40,899 nt of DNA from positions 658 through 41,556 of the forward strand of contig DIYG01000096.1 of assembly GCA_002428935.1 (NCBI GenBank), written 5' to 3'. The position numbers and the translations under genes were made by a program. Under the pieces are notes generated by a model. That model searched no databases, was not told where the DNA came from, and saw only the letters and a program-made list of their open reading frames with translations. Positions 1-9,001 of the stretch are shown here, piece after piece; position 1 is the first letter of the stretch, and every line of letters starts with the position of its first letter. Origin of the DNA: Halieaceae bacterium UBA6060. Its GTDB lineage: Bacteria; Pseudomonadota; Gammaproteobacteria; Pseudomonadales; Halieaceae.

Positions 1-2426
1 CGGATGGTGGTGATAGCTGGGAACAGCTTTCCGGCGGCTTACCCGGTCTCGTGGGCAAGATCGGCATTGATGTTTCCGACAGTCAGCCCTCCCGCATCTA
101 CGCGATCATTGAAGCGGAGTACGGTAAAGGCGGTCTCTGGCGGAGCGATGATTACGGCGAGACCTGGCAACACATCAACTCCCATCGCGTTCTGCACAGC
201 CGGGCCTGGTACTACATCCACATTACCGCCGACCCCAACGATCCCAACACGGTATGGGTGCTCAACGTACCGCTGATGAAGTCCATCGATGGGGGCGAAA
301 CCTTCAGCAAGATCAGCACTCCCCACGGCGATCATCAGGATCATTGGATCAATCCCCGGGACAGCCGCATCATGATCAATGGCAATGATGGTGGTGCTAC
401 GGTCAGCCTCGACGGTGGAGAAACCTGGTCGAGCATCCAGAACCAGCCGACGGCGCAGTTCTATCGCCTGAGCACCGACAATCAGACACCCTGGCGGCTC
501 TACGGCGGCCAGCAAGATAACTCAACGGTTTCCATTGCCGCCTGGGCCTGGGATGGCTCTATCGGTCGCGATGACTACCACGCCGTGGGTGGTGGCGAGA
601 GCGCCCACATCGCCTTCGATCCGGACGCGCCTGAACTCATCTATGCCACGACCATTAATGGAACGCTGACGGAGTTCAACGAGAAAACCCAGAAGAAGCG
701 ATACATCGTGCCGTATCCCGAGCGGGTCTATGGCGAGGATTCCAAAGACCTCAAGTATCGCAGTAACTGGAATCCGCCGGTGATCACCTCGCCCCATGAT
801 CATTCGGTGGTTTACTACGGCACTCAATACGTCCTCAAAAGCAGCGACCGGGGCAAGACCTGGGAAGAGATCAGCCCGGATCTGACGCGCAACAACCCCG
901 AGCACATGGGTCGCAATGGCGGTCCCCTAACCCCGGAGAATGTCGGCGCCGAGTTTTATCACACGATTTTCTATCTGGTGGAGTCCCCCGAGGCGGAAGG
1001 TACGATTTGGGTGGGCGCTGACGACGGCCTGCTGCACATTACGCGCAACGGTGGCGAGGACTGGCAGGACATTTCGCCGCCGCACCGGGGCGAAGCAATG
1101 ATTAATGCCATCGAGTTATCGCCCCACGCCGAGGGAACAGCCTATGTCGCCGTTACCGGTTACAAGCTCAATGACTTTGCGCCATATATCTACCGTACTC
1201 GAAATCATGGCAAACGCTGGGAGCGTATCGATAAGGGTTTGCCCGCGGGGGCTTTCGCCCGTGTGGTCCGTGAAGATCCCCAGGTAAAGGGGCTTCTCTA
1301 TGCGGGCACGGAGAAGGGCCTGTTTATGTCCTGGAACGACGGCGATGACTGGCAAGCGGCGGATCTGAACCTGCCCGCCGTACCTATCACCGATATCCGT
1401 GTACGCGATGATGCCCTGGCGCTGGCCACCCAGGGCCGGGCTTTCTGGATTCTGGATGATCTCTTTGTACTTCGCCAGGCAAAGCAAGCTGATGCACAGG
1501 CTCCGGTCCATGTCTACTCGCCACCGGCTCACGGGATGGGTCGACCGGCAAATCGAGGCGGCGGCACCGAGGGCGAGAATCCGTCGCCGAACCTTCCCAT
1601 CTACTATCACCTTTCTCCAGCTGCGGCGGGTTTGCCCCTCGCCATCGATGTGCTGGATAGCAAGGGCACGGTGATTCGCCATTTCAGCAGCGAAGAGAGT
1701 GATCATGACCGCTGCCGTATCGCCGGCATGGACCCGCGCAGTCCGTTTTCCATTAAGCACCCGTCTACCGAGGCGGGCCTGCAGCGCTGGGATTGGGACC
1801 TCCAGGCGGAAAACCTGCCCTGCATCGACGGGCATTTCGTCTTTGCCGGTTACGGCGGCCCGGCGGTTGTGCCCGGCACGTATACGGTTCGTGTAACGGC
1901 GGGCGAGGAAGTCGCTACTACCGAAGTACAGGTTCTTCCCGACCCGCGAAGCGAAGCGAACGAGACTGAAGTCGCGACCTGGGTGCGCATGCAAGAACGC
2001 ATCGCTGCTCAGCTAGAGGAGGTGTTATTGGCCCTGGATGGAGCCCTGGGCGCACGAGATCAAATCCAGGCCCTGGCGGTTGAGCAAGAGGATGCATCTC
2101 TCCGGTCCCTCGCCGATGGTGCTATTGCGGCGATTAATGAATGGGAGTCAGAGATCACCGAACGACGCCACCAGACCTTTGAGGACGAAGATGCCTGGGT
2201 CATGAAAATCGATGGCCAGCTTCGGCATCTTCTCGACGTGGTTGCGGACAGCGGTGCTCCGGTGACCGAGGGCGCGCAGGAGCGCTACGACGACCTCGCT
2301 GCTCTTTGGGAACAGCAAAAAGCCGCGTTAAAAGCTATAGAGTCGCAGCATCTTGATGCCATCAATAGTTGGGCCTCTGAGCGTGCGGTGCCGCATATCA
2401 GCGCGCCCATGGGCGATACGCCCTGA
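1..2426 (+). CDS. Asp-box (BNR/sortilin-like) beta-propeller protein, 5'-truncated
   Basis: The reading frame is open from base 3, so the N-terminus lies outside the window; 807 residues are visible. At least seven Asp-box motifs of the S/N-x-D-x-G-x-T-W type are seen, for example DDYGETW, DGGETF, DGGETW, DRGKTW and NGGEDW. They are spaced as in the blades of VPS10/sortilin and sialidase-like propellers. After the last blade comes a WILDDL segment typical of large secreted WD40/YVTN/BNR-like proteins of marine bacteria. A beta-rich domain and a helical, charged C-terminal tail (about residues 630-800) follow. Such proteins are usually exported, and often sit near TonB receptors and hydrolases. 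The substrate is unknown; many are annotated loosely as glycosyl hydrolases, but no glycosidase catalytic set is recognisable here. The family call is firm and the function is open. Confidence 0.85.
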   Translation, partial: DGGDSWEQLSGGLPGLVGKIGIDVSDSQPSRIYAIIEAEYGKGGLWRSDDYGETWQHINSHRVLHSRAWYYIHITADPNDPNTVWVLNVPLMKSIDGGETFSKISTPHGDHQDHWINPRDSRIMINGNDGGATVSLDGGETWSSIQNQPTAQFYRLSTDNQTPWRLYGGQQDNSTVSIAAWAWDGSIGRDDYHAVGGGESAHIAFDPDAPELIYATTINGTLTEFNEKTQKKRYIVPYPERVYGEDSKDLKYRSNWNPPVITSPHDHSVVYYGTQYVLKSSDRGKTWEEISPDLTRNNPEHMGRNGGPLTPENVGAEFYHTIFYLVESPEAEGTIWVGADDGLLHITRNGGEDWQDISPPHRGEAMINAIELSPHAEGTAYVAVTGYKLNDFAPYIYRTRNHGKRWERIDKGLPAGAFARVVREDPQVKGLLYAGTEKGLFMSWNDGDDWQAADLNLPAVPITDIRVRDDALALATQGRAFWILDDLFVLRQAKQADAQAPVHVYSPPAHGMGRPANRGGGTEGENPSPNLPIYYHLSPAAAGLPLAIDVLDSKGTVIRHFSSEESDHDRCRIAGMDPRSPFSIKHPSTEAGLQRWDWDLQAENLPCIDGHFVFAGYGGPAVVPGTYTVRVTAGEEVATTEVQVLPDPRSEANETEVATWVRMQERIAAQLEEVLLALDGALGARDQIQALAVEQEDASLRSLADGAIAAINEWESEITERRHQTFEDEDAWVMKIDGQLRHLLDVVADSGAPVTEGAQERYDDLAALWEQQKAALKAIESQHLDAINSWASERAVPHISAPMGDTP

Positions 2427-2498
2427 GAGGCTTCCGGGTCGTTGCGGTTGGTCCGTAAAGGGAGGGCTTGAAGGGCCAAAGGCGCTTCGGGCTCTCTC

Positions 2499-3542
2499 CT
2501 AATCTGCGTTCAAGTTGTACTTCATGATCCGCCCGTGACGACCGTCTTTATCTCGCTCTAAATCAAAGACATCGTCGGCCGGGACCTGCATCTGCCCGCG
2601 TAAGCCTTCGATGGTTCTGCGGTCCTCATCATCGAGGCTCAAGCGAAACAGCTCGTGGTAGCGACTGACGTGATCGGCATTGCGTGAGCCGATAATGACG
2701 GACGCCACCTGCGGTTGGTCCAGGACCCAACGCGAGGCGACGGTGGCGATAGTGGTGTCGTGGCGATCGGCGATGCGCCGGAGCACTTGTAGGAGATCCT
2801 GGAACAGCGCCCAGCCACCGATCTCTTCGATCATCAACAGGTACTTGGTCAGGGAGCGGTTTTGCAACGCCGAGGGCTGCTCCTTGCCGAGCCACCGATC
2901 ACTGAGGAAACCGCCGGCCAGGGATCCGTAGCACAGCATATGCATGTCGTGCCGGGCGCATACGGTCCCTAGAGCTTTTGCCGGTCGGGGGTCTAGGAGG
3001 GAGTACTGCACCTGGGTGGTGCTCAGGCGTACACCGGCATCCAGAATCTCCTGGGTCTTGGCGCTGTTGAAGTTTGTCAGCGATAGGAGCTCGATTTTTC
3101 CCGCCTGCTGGATTTCCTGCAACCATTGGGCCGCTTCAACCCAGCCGGGTACCTCGTAGTTCCACCAATGGAACTGCACCATGTCCAGGCGCTCTTGCTG
3201 CAGGCGGGCCAAGGATCGATCGATAATCGCTTCTACCTGGGACTTCTTTAGGCCATCTAACTCGTCGTAGTCCGGCACGTATTTGGTGTGAACGCGAACC
3301 GCCAGGGGCTGTTCGCGGCGTGCATTGGCGGCGTTGAACTGGCCGATCAACTCTTCGACGCCCGTGTAGATATCCGCGCAATCGAAGGTGTCGATGCCGC
3401 GCTCCACAAAGGCAAACATATCGGCAACGGGATCCGCCGATACCGCATCGTTGTGCCCATCGGACAGTTGCCAGCCGCCTTTGATAACGCGGGAGGCGGT
3501 ATATCCAGGTGCGATTTCGATGCGGTCGATCATTCCTTCCAT
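2499..3542 (-). CDS. aldo/keto reductase
   Basis: A 347-residue NAD(P)H-dependent oxidoreductase of the AKR TIM-barrel superfamily, probably cytosolic. The catalytic tetrad is visible: Asp54 and Tyr59 in FDCADIYTG, Lys87 in VHTKY and His125 in QFHWW. A C-terminal cofactor-binding region with VIIGSRNADH is also present. The length is typical for AKR11/12-like bacterial enzymes. The first 13 bases overlap the end of the upstream TIGR04076-type gene, so the two are probably translationally coupled. The natural substrate cannot be read from sequence; an aldehyde or ketone metabolite is expected. A second Met (residue 4) could be the true start. Confidence 0.92.
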   Translation of the reverse strand: MEGMIDRIEIAPGYTASRVIKGGWQLSDGHNDAVSADPVADMFAFVERGIDTFDCADIYTGVEELIGQFNAANARREQPLAVRVHTKYVPDYDELDGLKKSQVEAIIDRSLARLQQERLDMVQFHWWNYEVPGWVEAAQWLQEIQQAGKIELLSLTNFNSAKTQEILDAGVRLSTTQVQYSLLDPRPAKALGTVCARHDMHMLCYGSLAGGFLSDRWLGKEQPSALQNRSLTKYLLMIEEIGGWALFQDLLQVLRRIADRHDTTIATVASRWVLDQPQVASVIIGSRNADHVSRYHELFRLSLDDEDRRTIEGLRGQMQVPADDVFDLERDKDGRHGRIMKYNLNAD

Positions 3543-3883
3543 GGGTTGTCATCCGGTAGAGGTTCAATGGTGGTATCCGCTCGCCGAAAGACCTGTTTTC
3601 CGATACGGCTGATGCGAAAGCGGGCACCGCAATGAGGATCGGGGCAAGCGATCACGTGATCCGTGGCCATCCAGTCGAACTCGTTTAGAGGGCGTTGTTT
3701 AGATGGCAAAAGTGGTAAGAGCGCCGCCAGGGCATAGAGTGAGAAAGGCTTGTCGGACACGAAATGCAGGTTCTCTCCCCGTACCTCGAAGGCGGGTCCC
3801 AATTCATGGCTGCAGACAAAGGGCCGATCACCCTCAATGACCTCCACGCGCAAGTCGTACAGGGAGAATTCAGGTTCTTTCAT
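3530..3883 (-). CDS. TIGR04076-type small conserved protein
   Basis: A 117-residue soluble protein with no signal peptide. The central part has a FVCSHELG segment, then FEVRGENL, a hydrophobic SLYALAALLPLLP stretch, KQRP, and a conserved Cys-containing block ACPDPHCGARFRI. This matches my memory of the TIGR04076 family, whose members often neighbour aldo/keto reductases; the function is unknown. The three conserved Cys could bind metal (inference). The ATG start is preceded by GGAG at good spacing. The gene overlaps the downstream reductase by 13 bases, which argues that the two work together. Confidence 0.75.
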   Translation of the reverse strand: MKEPEFSLYDLRVEVIEGDRPFVCSHELGPAFEVRGENLHFVSDKPFSLYALAALLPLLPSKQRPLNEFDWMATDHVIACPDPHCGARFRISRIGKQVFRRADTTIEPLPDDNPWKE

Positions 3884-3892
3884 GGGAACTCC

Positions 3893-3948
3893 AGCGCCAC
3901 CGGCGCTTTCCTCGGGTTGTGCGGTTACGCTAGGGGAGTAGCCCGAGG
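3893..3948 (-). promoter_or_regulatory. structured leader upstream of the TIGR04076/AKR pair
   Basis: Two perfect inverted repeats lie in the 80 bases between the lipocalin-like gene and the TIGR04076-type gene. AGCGCC/GGCGCT (3893-3907, 3-base loop) directly abuts the ribosome-binding site GGAG. CCTCGGG/CCCGAGG (3910-3916 with 3942-3948) encloses a 25-base loop. They may act as a processing, termination or translation-control element. There is no U-tract, so a classical intrinsic terminator is unlikely. Confidence 0.35.
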
Positions 3949-3963
3949 GCCAGGCTGACTCCG

Positions 3964-4677
3964 TTAAGGCTTGATGGCAAAACGACGTCCATCGGCCAGG
4001 GTTAAAGCCGTATCGTCGAGGGTGGCCGTAATGGTTTCATCCTTGCGGTTGGTCACCGACTCGCCGTCGCTTTCCGCCCAGCGGATAAGTTCAAGCTGCA
4101 GTTCCGTGCCGGTTTTTGTGTAGCCGCCGTAGCCGCTGACCACGCGCTCGCTATCGCCCACGACGAGAATGAAGTAACCGTCGGCCAGGGCCAGGGCACC
4201 GTCGGCAAACGGTATGAGCTGCGTGTCCTCAGCGTTACCGAGATGACGAAAGGTCTGTACGGTGCTTGTGCCACCACCGAATGTCAGGGTCAGCTCGTCG
4301 CCGTTTCGTTCGACCTTTAAATCGTGCTCAAGAACGCCGAGGGAGCGAAGGGATTCATCTGCTTTTGGGTCCAGGCTCAGGGTTTGATCCGAGCGTAAGC
4401 GCAGGCCAGCGCCTCCTGCCCAGTAGGGACCAACGTGAGCCATAGACCCCGCCGTCGAAAAGGGCTCTTCATTGAAAATGCTCTGCTGCAGAAACACATC
4501 CTTGCTGATCAAGAACACCCCGGTGAGCGGCAGAGACTGACCATCGCGGGTGACCAGGCCGGTGTATTCCCAAAGGCCTTCGGCTTCCTTAACGCCGTTG
4601 TCAGCGGCGAACGCGGGTCGCTGAATCAGGCCTAGGAAGAGTAGAGAAAGGAGTACAAGAGCGTGAATTTTTCGCAT
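3964..4677 (-). CDS. secreted lipocalin-like protein of unknown function
   Basis: A 237-residue protein with a clear signal peptide (MRKIHALVLLSLLFLG... ending RPAFA-AD, cleavage near residue 24). The mature part is rich in beta-strand patterns and starts with GLWEYTG. This recalls lipocalin-like domains that measure a two-state signal, but no specific family is recognised with confidence. The ATG at 4677 is chosen over a TTG 15 bases upstream because AGG stands six bases before it and the signal peptide then begins normally. It is the first gene of the leftward group with the TIGR04076-type gene and the aldo/keto reductase. It is divergent from the TonB receptor. The function is unknown. Confidence 0.75.
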   Translation of the reverse strand: MRKIHALVLLSLLFLGLIQRPAFAADNGVKEAEGLWEYTGLVTRDGQSLPLTGVFLISKDVFLQQSIFNEEPFSTAGSMAHVGPYWAGGAGLRLRSDQTLSLDPKADESLRSLGVLEHDLKVERNGDELTLTFGGGTSTVQTFRHLGNAEDTQLIPFADGALALADGYFILVVGDSERVVSGYGGYTKTGTELQLELIRWAESDGESVTNRKDETITATLDDTALTLADGRRFAIKP

Positions 4678-4926
4678 GGTTTGGCCTGCCAATCAGCTAT
4701 TCGCGGCAGCTTAGCACGCCCCCTGGCGCGTTCTGACGCGTTGTTTGCCGTGCAAGCTACCTGTTTCCGCGACTAAAGTCCGCAGCCCAGGTATTCCCAT
4801 TGCAAAGGTTAGGCATTCCAAAATATTGCTACTACATGACGGAACAAAGACATACTATCGAGCAAAGCAGTGAACGACACGAGAAGCGTAATCCTGCCAA
4901 GGGTTTCTTATTTGAGGAGAGTGGAT

Positions 4927-7149
4927 ATGGGTAATCAGGGTAAATCAGTCCGATTCGGGTGCACTTTAAATCGGGGTCGTCTCGCCGCCGCAGTACTTGC
5001 GGCATCCGTGGCGCCCGGGGTGGCTATGGCCCAGGAAGGTACGCTGGAAGAGATCCTCGTAACGGCGCAACAGCGGGAAGAGAGCCTCCAGGAAGTGCCC
5101 ATCGCCATCTCCGCGTTTGGTGAGGCGGACATTCAGAAGAACATGTTTCGCGACGTGACGGACTTCGTAGCCCGCACCCCCAATGCCAGCTTTATCAGCA
5201 ACGGCGCCCGTTCACGGCGCGAGATCAGCATGCGCGGTGTGACGAACTTCGTGAACACCAATCAGGCGCGGCGAACCTCTACCTTTGGTTTCTATGTAGA
5301 CGGCTTTAACCTGGCCAGTAGCTCCATCAATCCGCCGATCCTCGATATCGCGCGGATCGAAGTGCTCCGTGGCCCGCAGTCGACCTATTTTGGTGCAAAC
5401 GCCCTCGGTGGCGGTATCAGCGTAATTACCAATGCGCCCCATACCGATGGCGTTGAAGGCTCCGTGATGGTCGATTACGGACGCTTTGACACCCTGGATG
5501 TGGAAGGGATCGTCAATATCCCCCTTGTCAAAGACAAGCTCGCCGCGCGCATCAACATTAAGGACTTCAGCTCCGACGGCAACATCGAGAACATCAATCC
5601 CCAGGGTGGTGGTAACGATTCCGAGTACCAGTATGCCCGGGGGGCGTTGCTTTGGACCCCGACAGAGAACTTGTCGGTGAACCTCAGCTACAGCTACGCC
5701 GATGAAGAGGTTGGCATGCGTGAAGGGGTACCTTCTGGCGTGCTTTCCACCTTCGGAGATTTTCTTTATCAGGGCTTCGCTGATCCCGATGGCGTCGGTT
5801 TCTTCCCCCAAAACGACAGCAAGGTTAATTTCAACGCACCGCAGACCGTGGGTACGGACTTCGAGTACGCCATCGCCCGGATCGACTACGATTTCGCCAA
5901 TATGCGGTTCACCAGCATCACCGGATGGATGGACTCAGACTTCTTCCTCCAGGGTGATATTGACGGCGGCAGCGTCGATTACTTCCAGGAATTCCGTACT
6001 ATCCCTCGCGAAAGTATCACCCAGGAATTCCGTCTCCAGAGTGCTAACGACTCCCGTCTGGAATGGAACATTGGTTTTTACTACTCCGATGACGAAGGTT
6101 TCATCGACAACAAAACTTTTGTCGGAGCGGCGGAAATCTTTGGTTTGCCGGAAGGGTTCCTCATCGACAGTGAGGAGTCTTTCGGAAGCTCTGAGGTCTA
6201 CGCGCTCTTTGGTCAGATCAACTATCAGATTACCGATCGTCTGACCCTGACCTTCGGTGGTCGCTACAGCGAAGAAGAGATTTTCACGGACATCTCTGGC
6301 TTTGGCGGCGGCATTTCCCAGGAACTGACGGTGGAAGAAACCTTTGATGATTTTTCCCCATTGTTTGCCGCGCGCTACGACTTGAGCGAGAACGCCTCCG
6401 TTTATGCCACCGCGGCCAAGGGCTTTAAGTCCGGCGGTGTACAGGTTGCCCCAACTCCCGAAACGGAAACCTATGACCCCGAGGAGCTGTGGAACTATGA
6501 AATCGGCTATAAGGCCGAGCTTCTGGATAACACTTTGCGTCTGAACCTCGCGGCCTTCTATATGGATTGGACGGATCTGCAAACGGCCTTCCAGGAATCC
6601 GGTGTCGACGAAAACGGCGACTTTTTCATCTTTGGGGGTGTTGATAACGCGGAACAAGCCGAATCTTACGGTGTAGAGGTTTCACTCACCGCAGCGCCCA
6701 TGGACAACCTGCTCATCAACTTCAATGTGGGCTGGTTGCAGGCCGAGTACGAAGAGTTTACGGCGTTGATCGATGGTGAAAACCGGGTTCTTGACGGTGA
6801 AACGATCCCCAACTCGCCGGAGTGGACCATATCCGCCGATGCGGAGTATGCCTTCCCCTTAACCGGTAGTCTCGACGCTGTGATTCGCGGTGAGTACTTC
6901 TTCCGCGACGAGTTGCGCTCCACAACGGCGGCGTTGATTCAGGAAGGTTTTCCCTGGGTAGTTGAGAGCTTCGATGTGGTCAACTTGCGTATGGGCATCG
7001 AACATGAGGACTACACGGTAACGTTTTATATCGAGAACCTCTTCGACGAAACCTACTACACCAACGCGTATCAGAAAGCCTTTATGGGCGGTCTGCACAT
7101 CGAGCCTGGCGTGCAGCGCTATGGTATTCGCGCACGGTATAACTTCTAG
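4927..7149 (+). CDS. TonB-dependent outer-membrane receptor
   Basis: A 740-residue receptor: signal peptide (cleavage after about residue 34, GVAMA-QE), TonB-box-like segment EEILVTAQQREE, plug domain (about 45-160, with RGVTNF and IEVLRGPQSTYFGANALGG), then a 22-strand-type barrel. The barrel ends in RYNF with a terminal Phe, the usual outer-membrane insertion signal. The start is the ATG with GAGGAGAG just upstream; a GTG 57 bases earlier is less likely. The ligand is unknown. The plug and barrel resemble the broad family of marine proteobacterial receptors for small organic molecules rather than a known siderophore receptor. The downstream DUF885 hydrolase starts 14 bases after the stop, so ligand import is probably linked to hydrolysis. 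Confidence 0.93.
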   Translation: MGNQGKSVRFGCTLNRGRLAAAVLAASVAPGVAMAQEGTLEEILVTAQQREESLQEVPIAISAFGEADIQKNMFRDVTDFVARTPNASFISNGARSRREISMRGVTNFVNTNQARRTSTFGFYVDGFNLASSSINPPILDIARIEVLRGPQSTYFGANALGGGISVITNAPHTDGVEGSVMVDYGRFDTLDVEGIVNIPLVKDKLAARINIKDFSSDGNIENINPQGGGNDSEYQYARGALLWTPTENLSVNLSYSYADEEVGMREGVPSGVLSTFGDFLYQGFADPDGVGFFPQNDSKVNFNAPQTVGTDFEYAIARIDYDFANMRFTSITGWMDSDFFLQGDIDGGSVDYFQEFRTIPRESITQEFRLQSANDSRLEWNIGFYYSDDEGFIDNKTFVGAAEIFGLPEGFLIDSEESFGSSEVYALFGQINYQITDRLTLTFGGRYSEEEIFTDISGFGGGISQELTVEETFDDFSPLFAARYDLSENASVYATAAKGFKSGGVQVAPTPETETYDPEELWNYEIGYKAELLDNTLRLNLAAFYMDWTDLQTAFQESGVDENGDFFIFGGVDNAEQAESYGVEVSLTAAPMDNLLINFNVGWLQAEYEEFTALIDGENRVLDGETIPNSPEWTISADAEYAFPLTGSLDAVIRGEYFFRDELRSTTAALIQEGFPWVVESFDVVNLRMGIEHEDYTVTFYIENLFDETYYTNAYQKAFMGGLHIEPGVQRYGIRARYNF

Positions 7150-7162
7150 GGAGGTATTGCTG

Positions 7163-8938
7163 GTGGTTTCCCGATTTCGCCTGGTGGGGCAGCGTTATCT
7201 CAGCCAGGCGTGGGGAGCCCTGTGTTTGGCTTCAGCGCTTGTTGCGACACCGCTCTCAGCCCTTAGCGTCACCGATTCCGCGAGCGATAGCCAAGCTCAG
7301 CAACTGATTACGGCCTATGTCGATGCCTGGCGGGACTTCTATCCCAGCCAGGCTTTTGCCTATGGAGATGTACAGAGCGCCAGTGCCTTTGAGGACTTTG
7401 GCGGTAACCGGGTTGGCCTCTGGCTGGATCATAACGCCGAAATCCAGCGTGGCATTCGGGAGCTTGTCGCCGCAGGTGAGCTTTCTGCGGACCTCCAGGC
7501 AGATCTGGCGATGTTAGCTGAACAGGTACGCCGGGAGCAGAGTGATTGGGCCGTAGATCAACCTTTGGCTCAGCAGCCCCAGTGGTTTGCCGAGCTGGTG
7601 TCCCAGGCACTGACGCATCTTCTGGTCCGAGAGCAACTCTCGCCCGAGGCCCGCAGCCAGGCAGCGATCGAACGCCTGGATGGGGTAGCTAGCTTATGTG
7701 AAACAGCGGTGGTTACCCTGGAGGGCGGCAATCGTTTGCGCACGGAGCGGGCTTTGCGGGTGCTAGCGGGGACCCGGACGTTTTACAGCGGCGGTCTCGC
7801 CGAATACGTGGCCACCTGGCCACAGGCTCAGGACGTAACCCTTGCCGCCGCCGATGCGGCAACAGCGATTGCGGCCCTTGAGAAGTATCTTCGGGATACG
7901 GTGTTACCCGATGCCGACGACAGCGTATCGATGGGTGCCGATGCCTACACGGCCAAGCTGACGGGGCGCAGCCTGGGTAATTTTGATCCACCGGGCCTTG
8001 CGGCGGCGGCGAGAGCCGAAGTGCAAGAAGTGCGTCGGCTTATGGTTCTCGAGGCCAGGCGCTGGCAGCAGGCGGACGAGAAAGATCTAACAGGCGCTGA
8101 CGATGACCAGGCTATCCTCGCTGCGGCGATTGAGGCCATGGAGAATGATCGCCAGGACAACAGCGCTGATTTTCTCGAAGAGTTTCGCCAGTTGACCTTT
8201 GCGTCGGAAGAGTTCGTCAAGGAGCATGGGCTAGCCACGGTGCCGGAACCGACCACGCTTTATGTCGCCTTATCTCCGGCGCACTTCAGCGGCGCGGCCG
8301 TGGGCGGTGTATACCCCAGCGGCCCTTTTGCACCGAATGCTGACACGTTGTTTTACGTGCCCTCTATCCCCGATAGTGCTGAGCCTGAGGCGAAAGAAGG
8401 TTTCTATCGATCCTTCAACACCCACTTCAATACCATGATCATCTCCCACGAGATGTTCCCCGGGCATTATCTGCAATACAAGGTCGCCGTGACTCATGCT
8501 CCGGCTCTCCGATCGTTGTTTCCCGACGGTGCCTACGTGGAAGGCTGGGGAAGCTTCGTGGAGGAATTGATGCTGGATGCCGGCTGGGCGGATAACGCGC
8601 CACTGACCCGACTCGCGCATTTGCGTAAACGTCTCGAGAACGCCACTCGAGCTTATGTAAGCGTGCAGGTGCACACGGCTGGTTGGGGCGAAGCCGAGGT
8701 AATGGGTTTTGCCGTTGAGGAGGGCTTGCTGGCACCGCAATTTGCCGCAAACCTCTGGCAGCGCGTGGTCCATACGCCGATGCAAATTACCGATTACTTT
8801 CGAGGCTTTCAGCGGTTTCAGCAGCTATATGCCAATAAGTCGACGACGCAGAGTACGGGGCAGTGGGTCGATGCGGTTCTCAACGCCGGACCCCTGCCGA
8901 TTTCTCTCCTGGAGCCTTTGCTGCAAAGCACACCCTAG
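7163..8938 (+). CDS. DUF885 family exported hydrolase (putative metallopeptidase)
   Basis: A 591-residue protein with an N-terminal export signal (hydrophobic core ALCLASALVATPLSALS). The family hallmark HEMFPGHYLQ lies near residue 429, an HExxxGH-type zinc-binding motif seen in DUF885 proteins, and EGWGSFVEEL follows. DUF885 members are thought to be metallohydrolases acting on peptides or related amides, with little biochemistry. The GTG start at 7163 is inferred from GGGAGGT at the end of the receptor gene. Any earlier start would run inside the receptor. The gene is the second member of a probable receptor-hydrolase-amidohydrolase-permease operon. Confidence 0.87.
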   Translation: MVSRFRLVGQRYLSQAWGALCLASALVATPLSALSVTDSASDSQAQQLITAYVDAWRDFYPSQAFAYGDVQSASAFEDFGGNRVGLWLDHNAEIQRGIRELVAAGELSADLQADLAMLAEQVRREQSDWAVDQPLAQQPQWFAELVSQALTHLLVREQLSPEARSQAAIERLDGVASLCETAVVTLEGGNRLRTERALRVLAGTRTFYSGGLAEYVATWPQAQDVTLAAADAATAIAALEKYLRDTVLPDADDSVSMGADAYTAKLTGRSLGNFDPPGLAAAARAEVQEVRRLMVLEARRWQQADEKDLTGADDDQAILAAAIEAMENDRQDNSADFLEEFRQLTFASEEFVKEHGLATVPEPTTLYVALSPAHFSGAAVGGVYPSGPFAPNADTLFYVPSIPDSAEPEAKEGFYRSFNTHFNTMIISHEMFPGHYLQYKVAVTHAPALRSLFPDGAYVEGWGSFVEELMLDAGWADNAPLTRLAHLRKRLENATRAYVSVQVHTAGWGEAEVMGFAVEEGLLAPQFAANLWQRVVHTPMQITDYFRGFQRFQQLYANKSTTQSTGQWVDAVLNAGPLPISLLEPLLQSTP

Positions 8939-9001
8939 GAAGCTCTCACGGCAAGAGCGGCAGACAGTAATCTCCAAGTCAGACAATAGAGGATGGAACG
9001 C

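Noticed and set aside
1116..1994. Minus-strand open frame opposite the Asp-box protein
   Set aside because: The plus-strand frame has repeated Asp-box motifs. The antisense frame is a composition effect.
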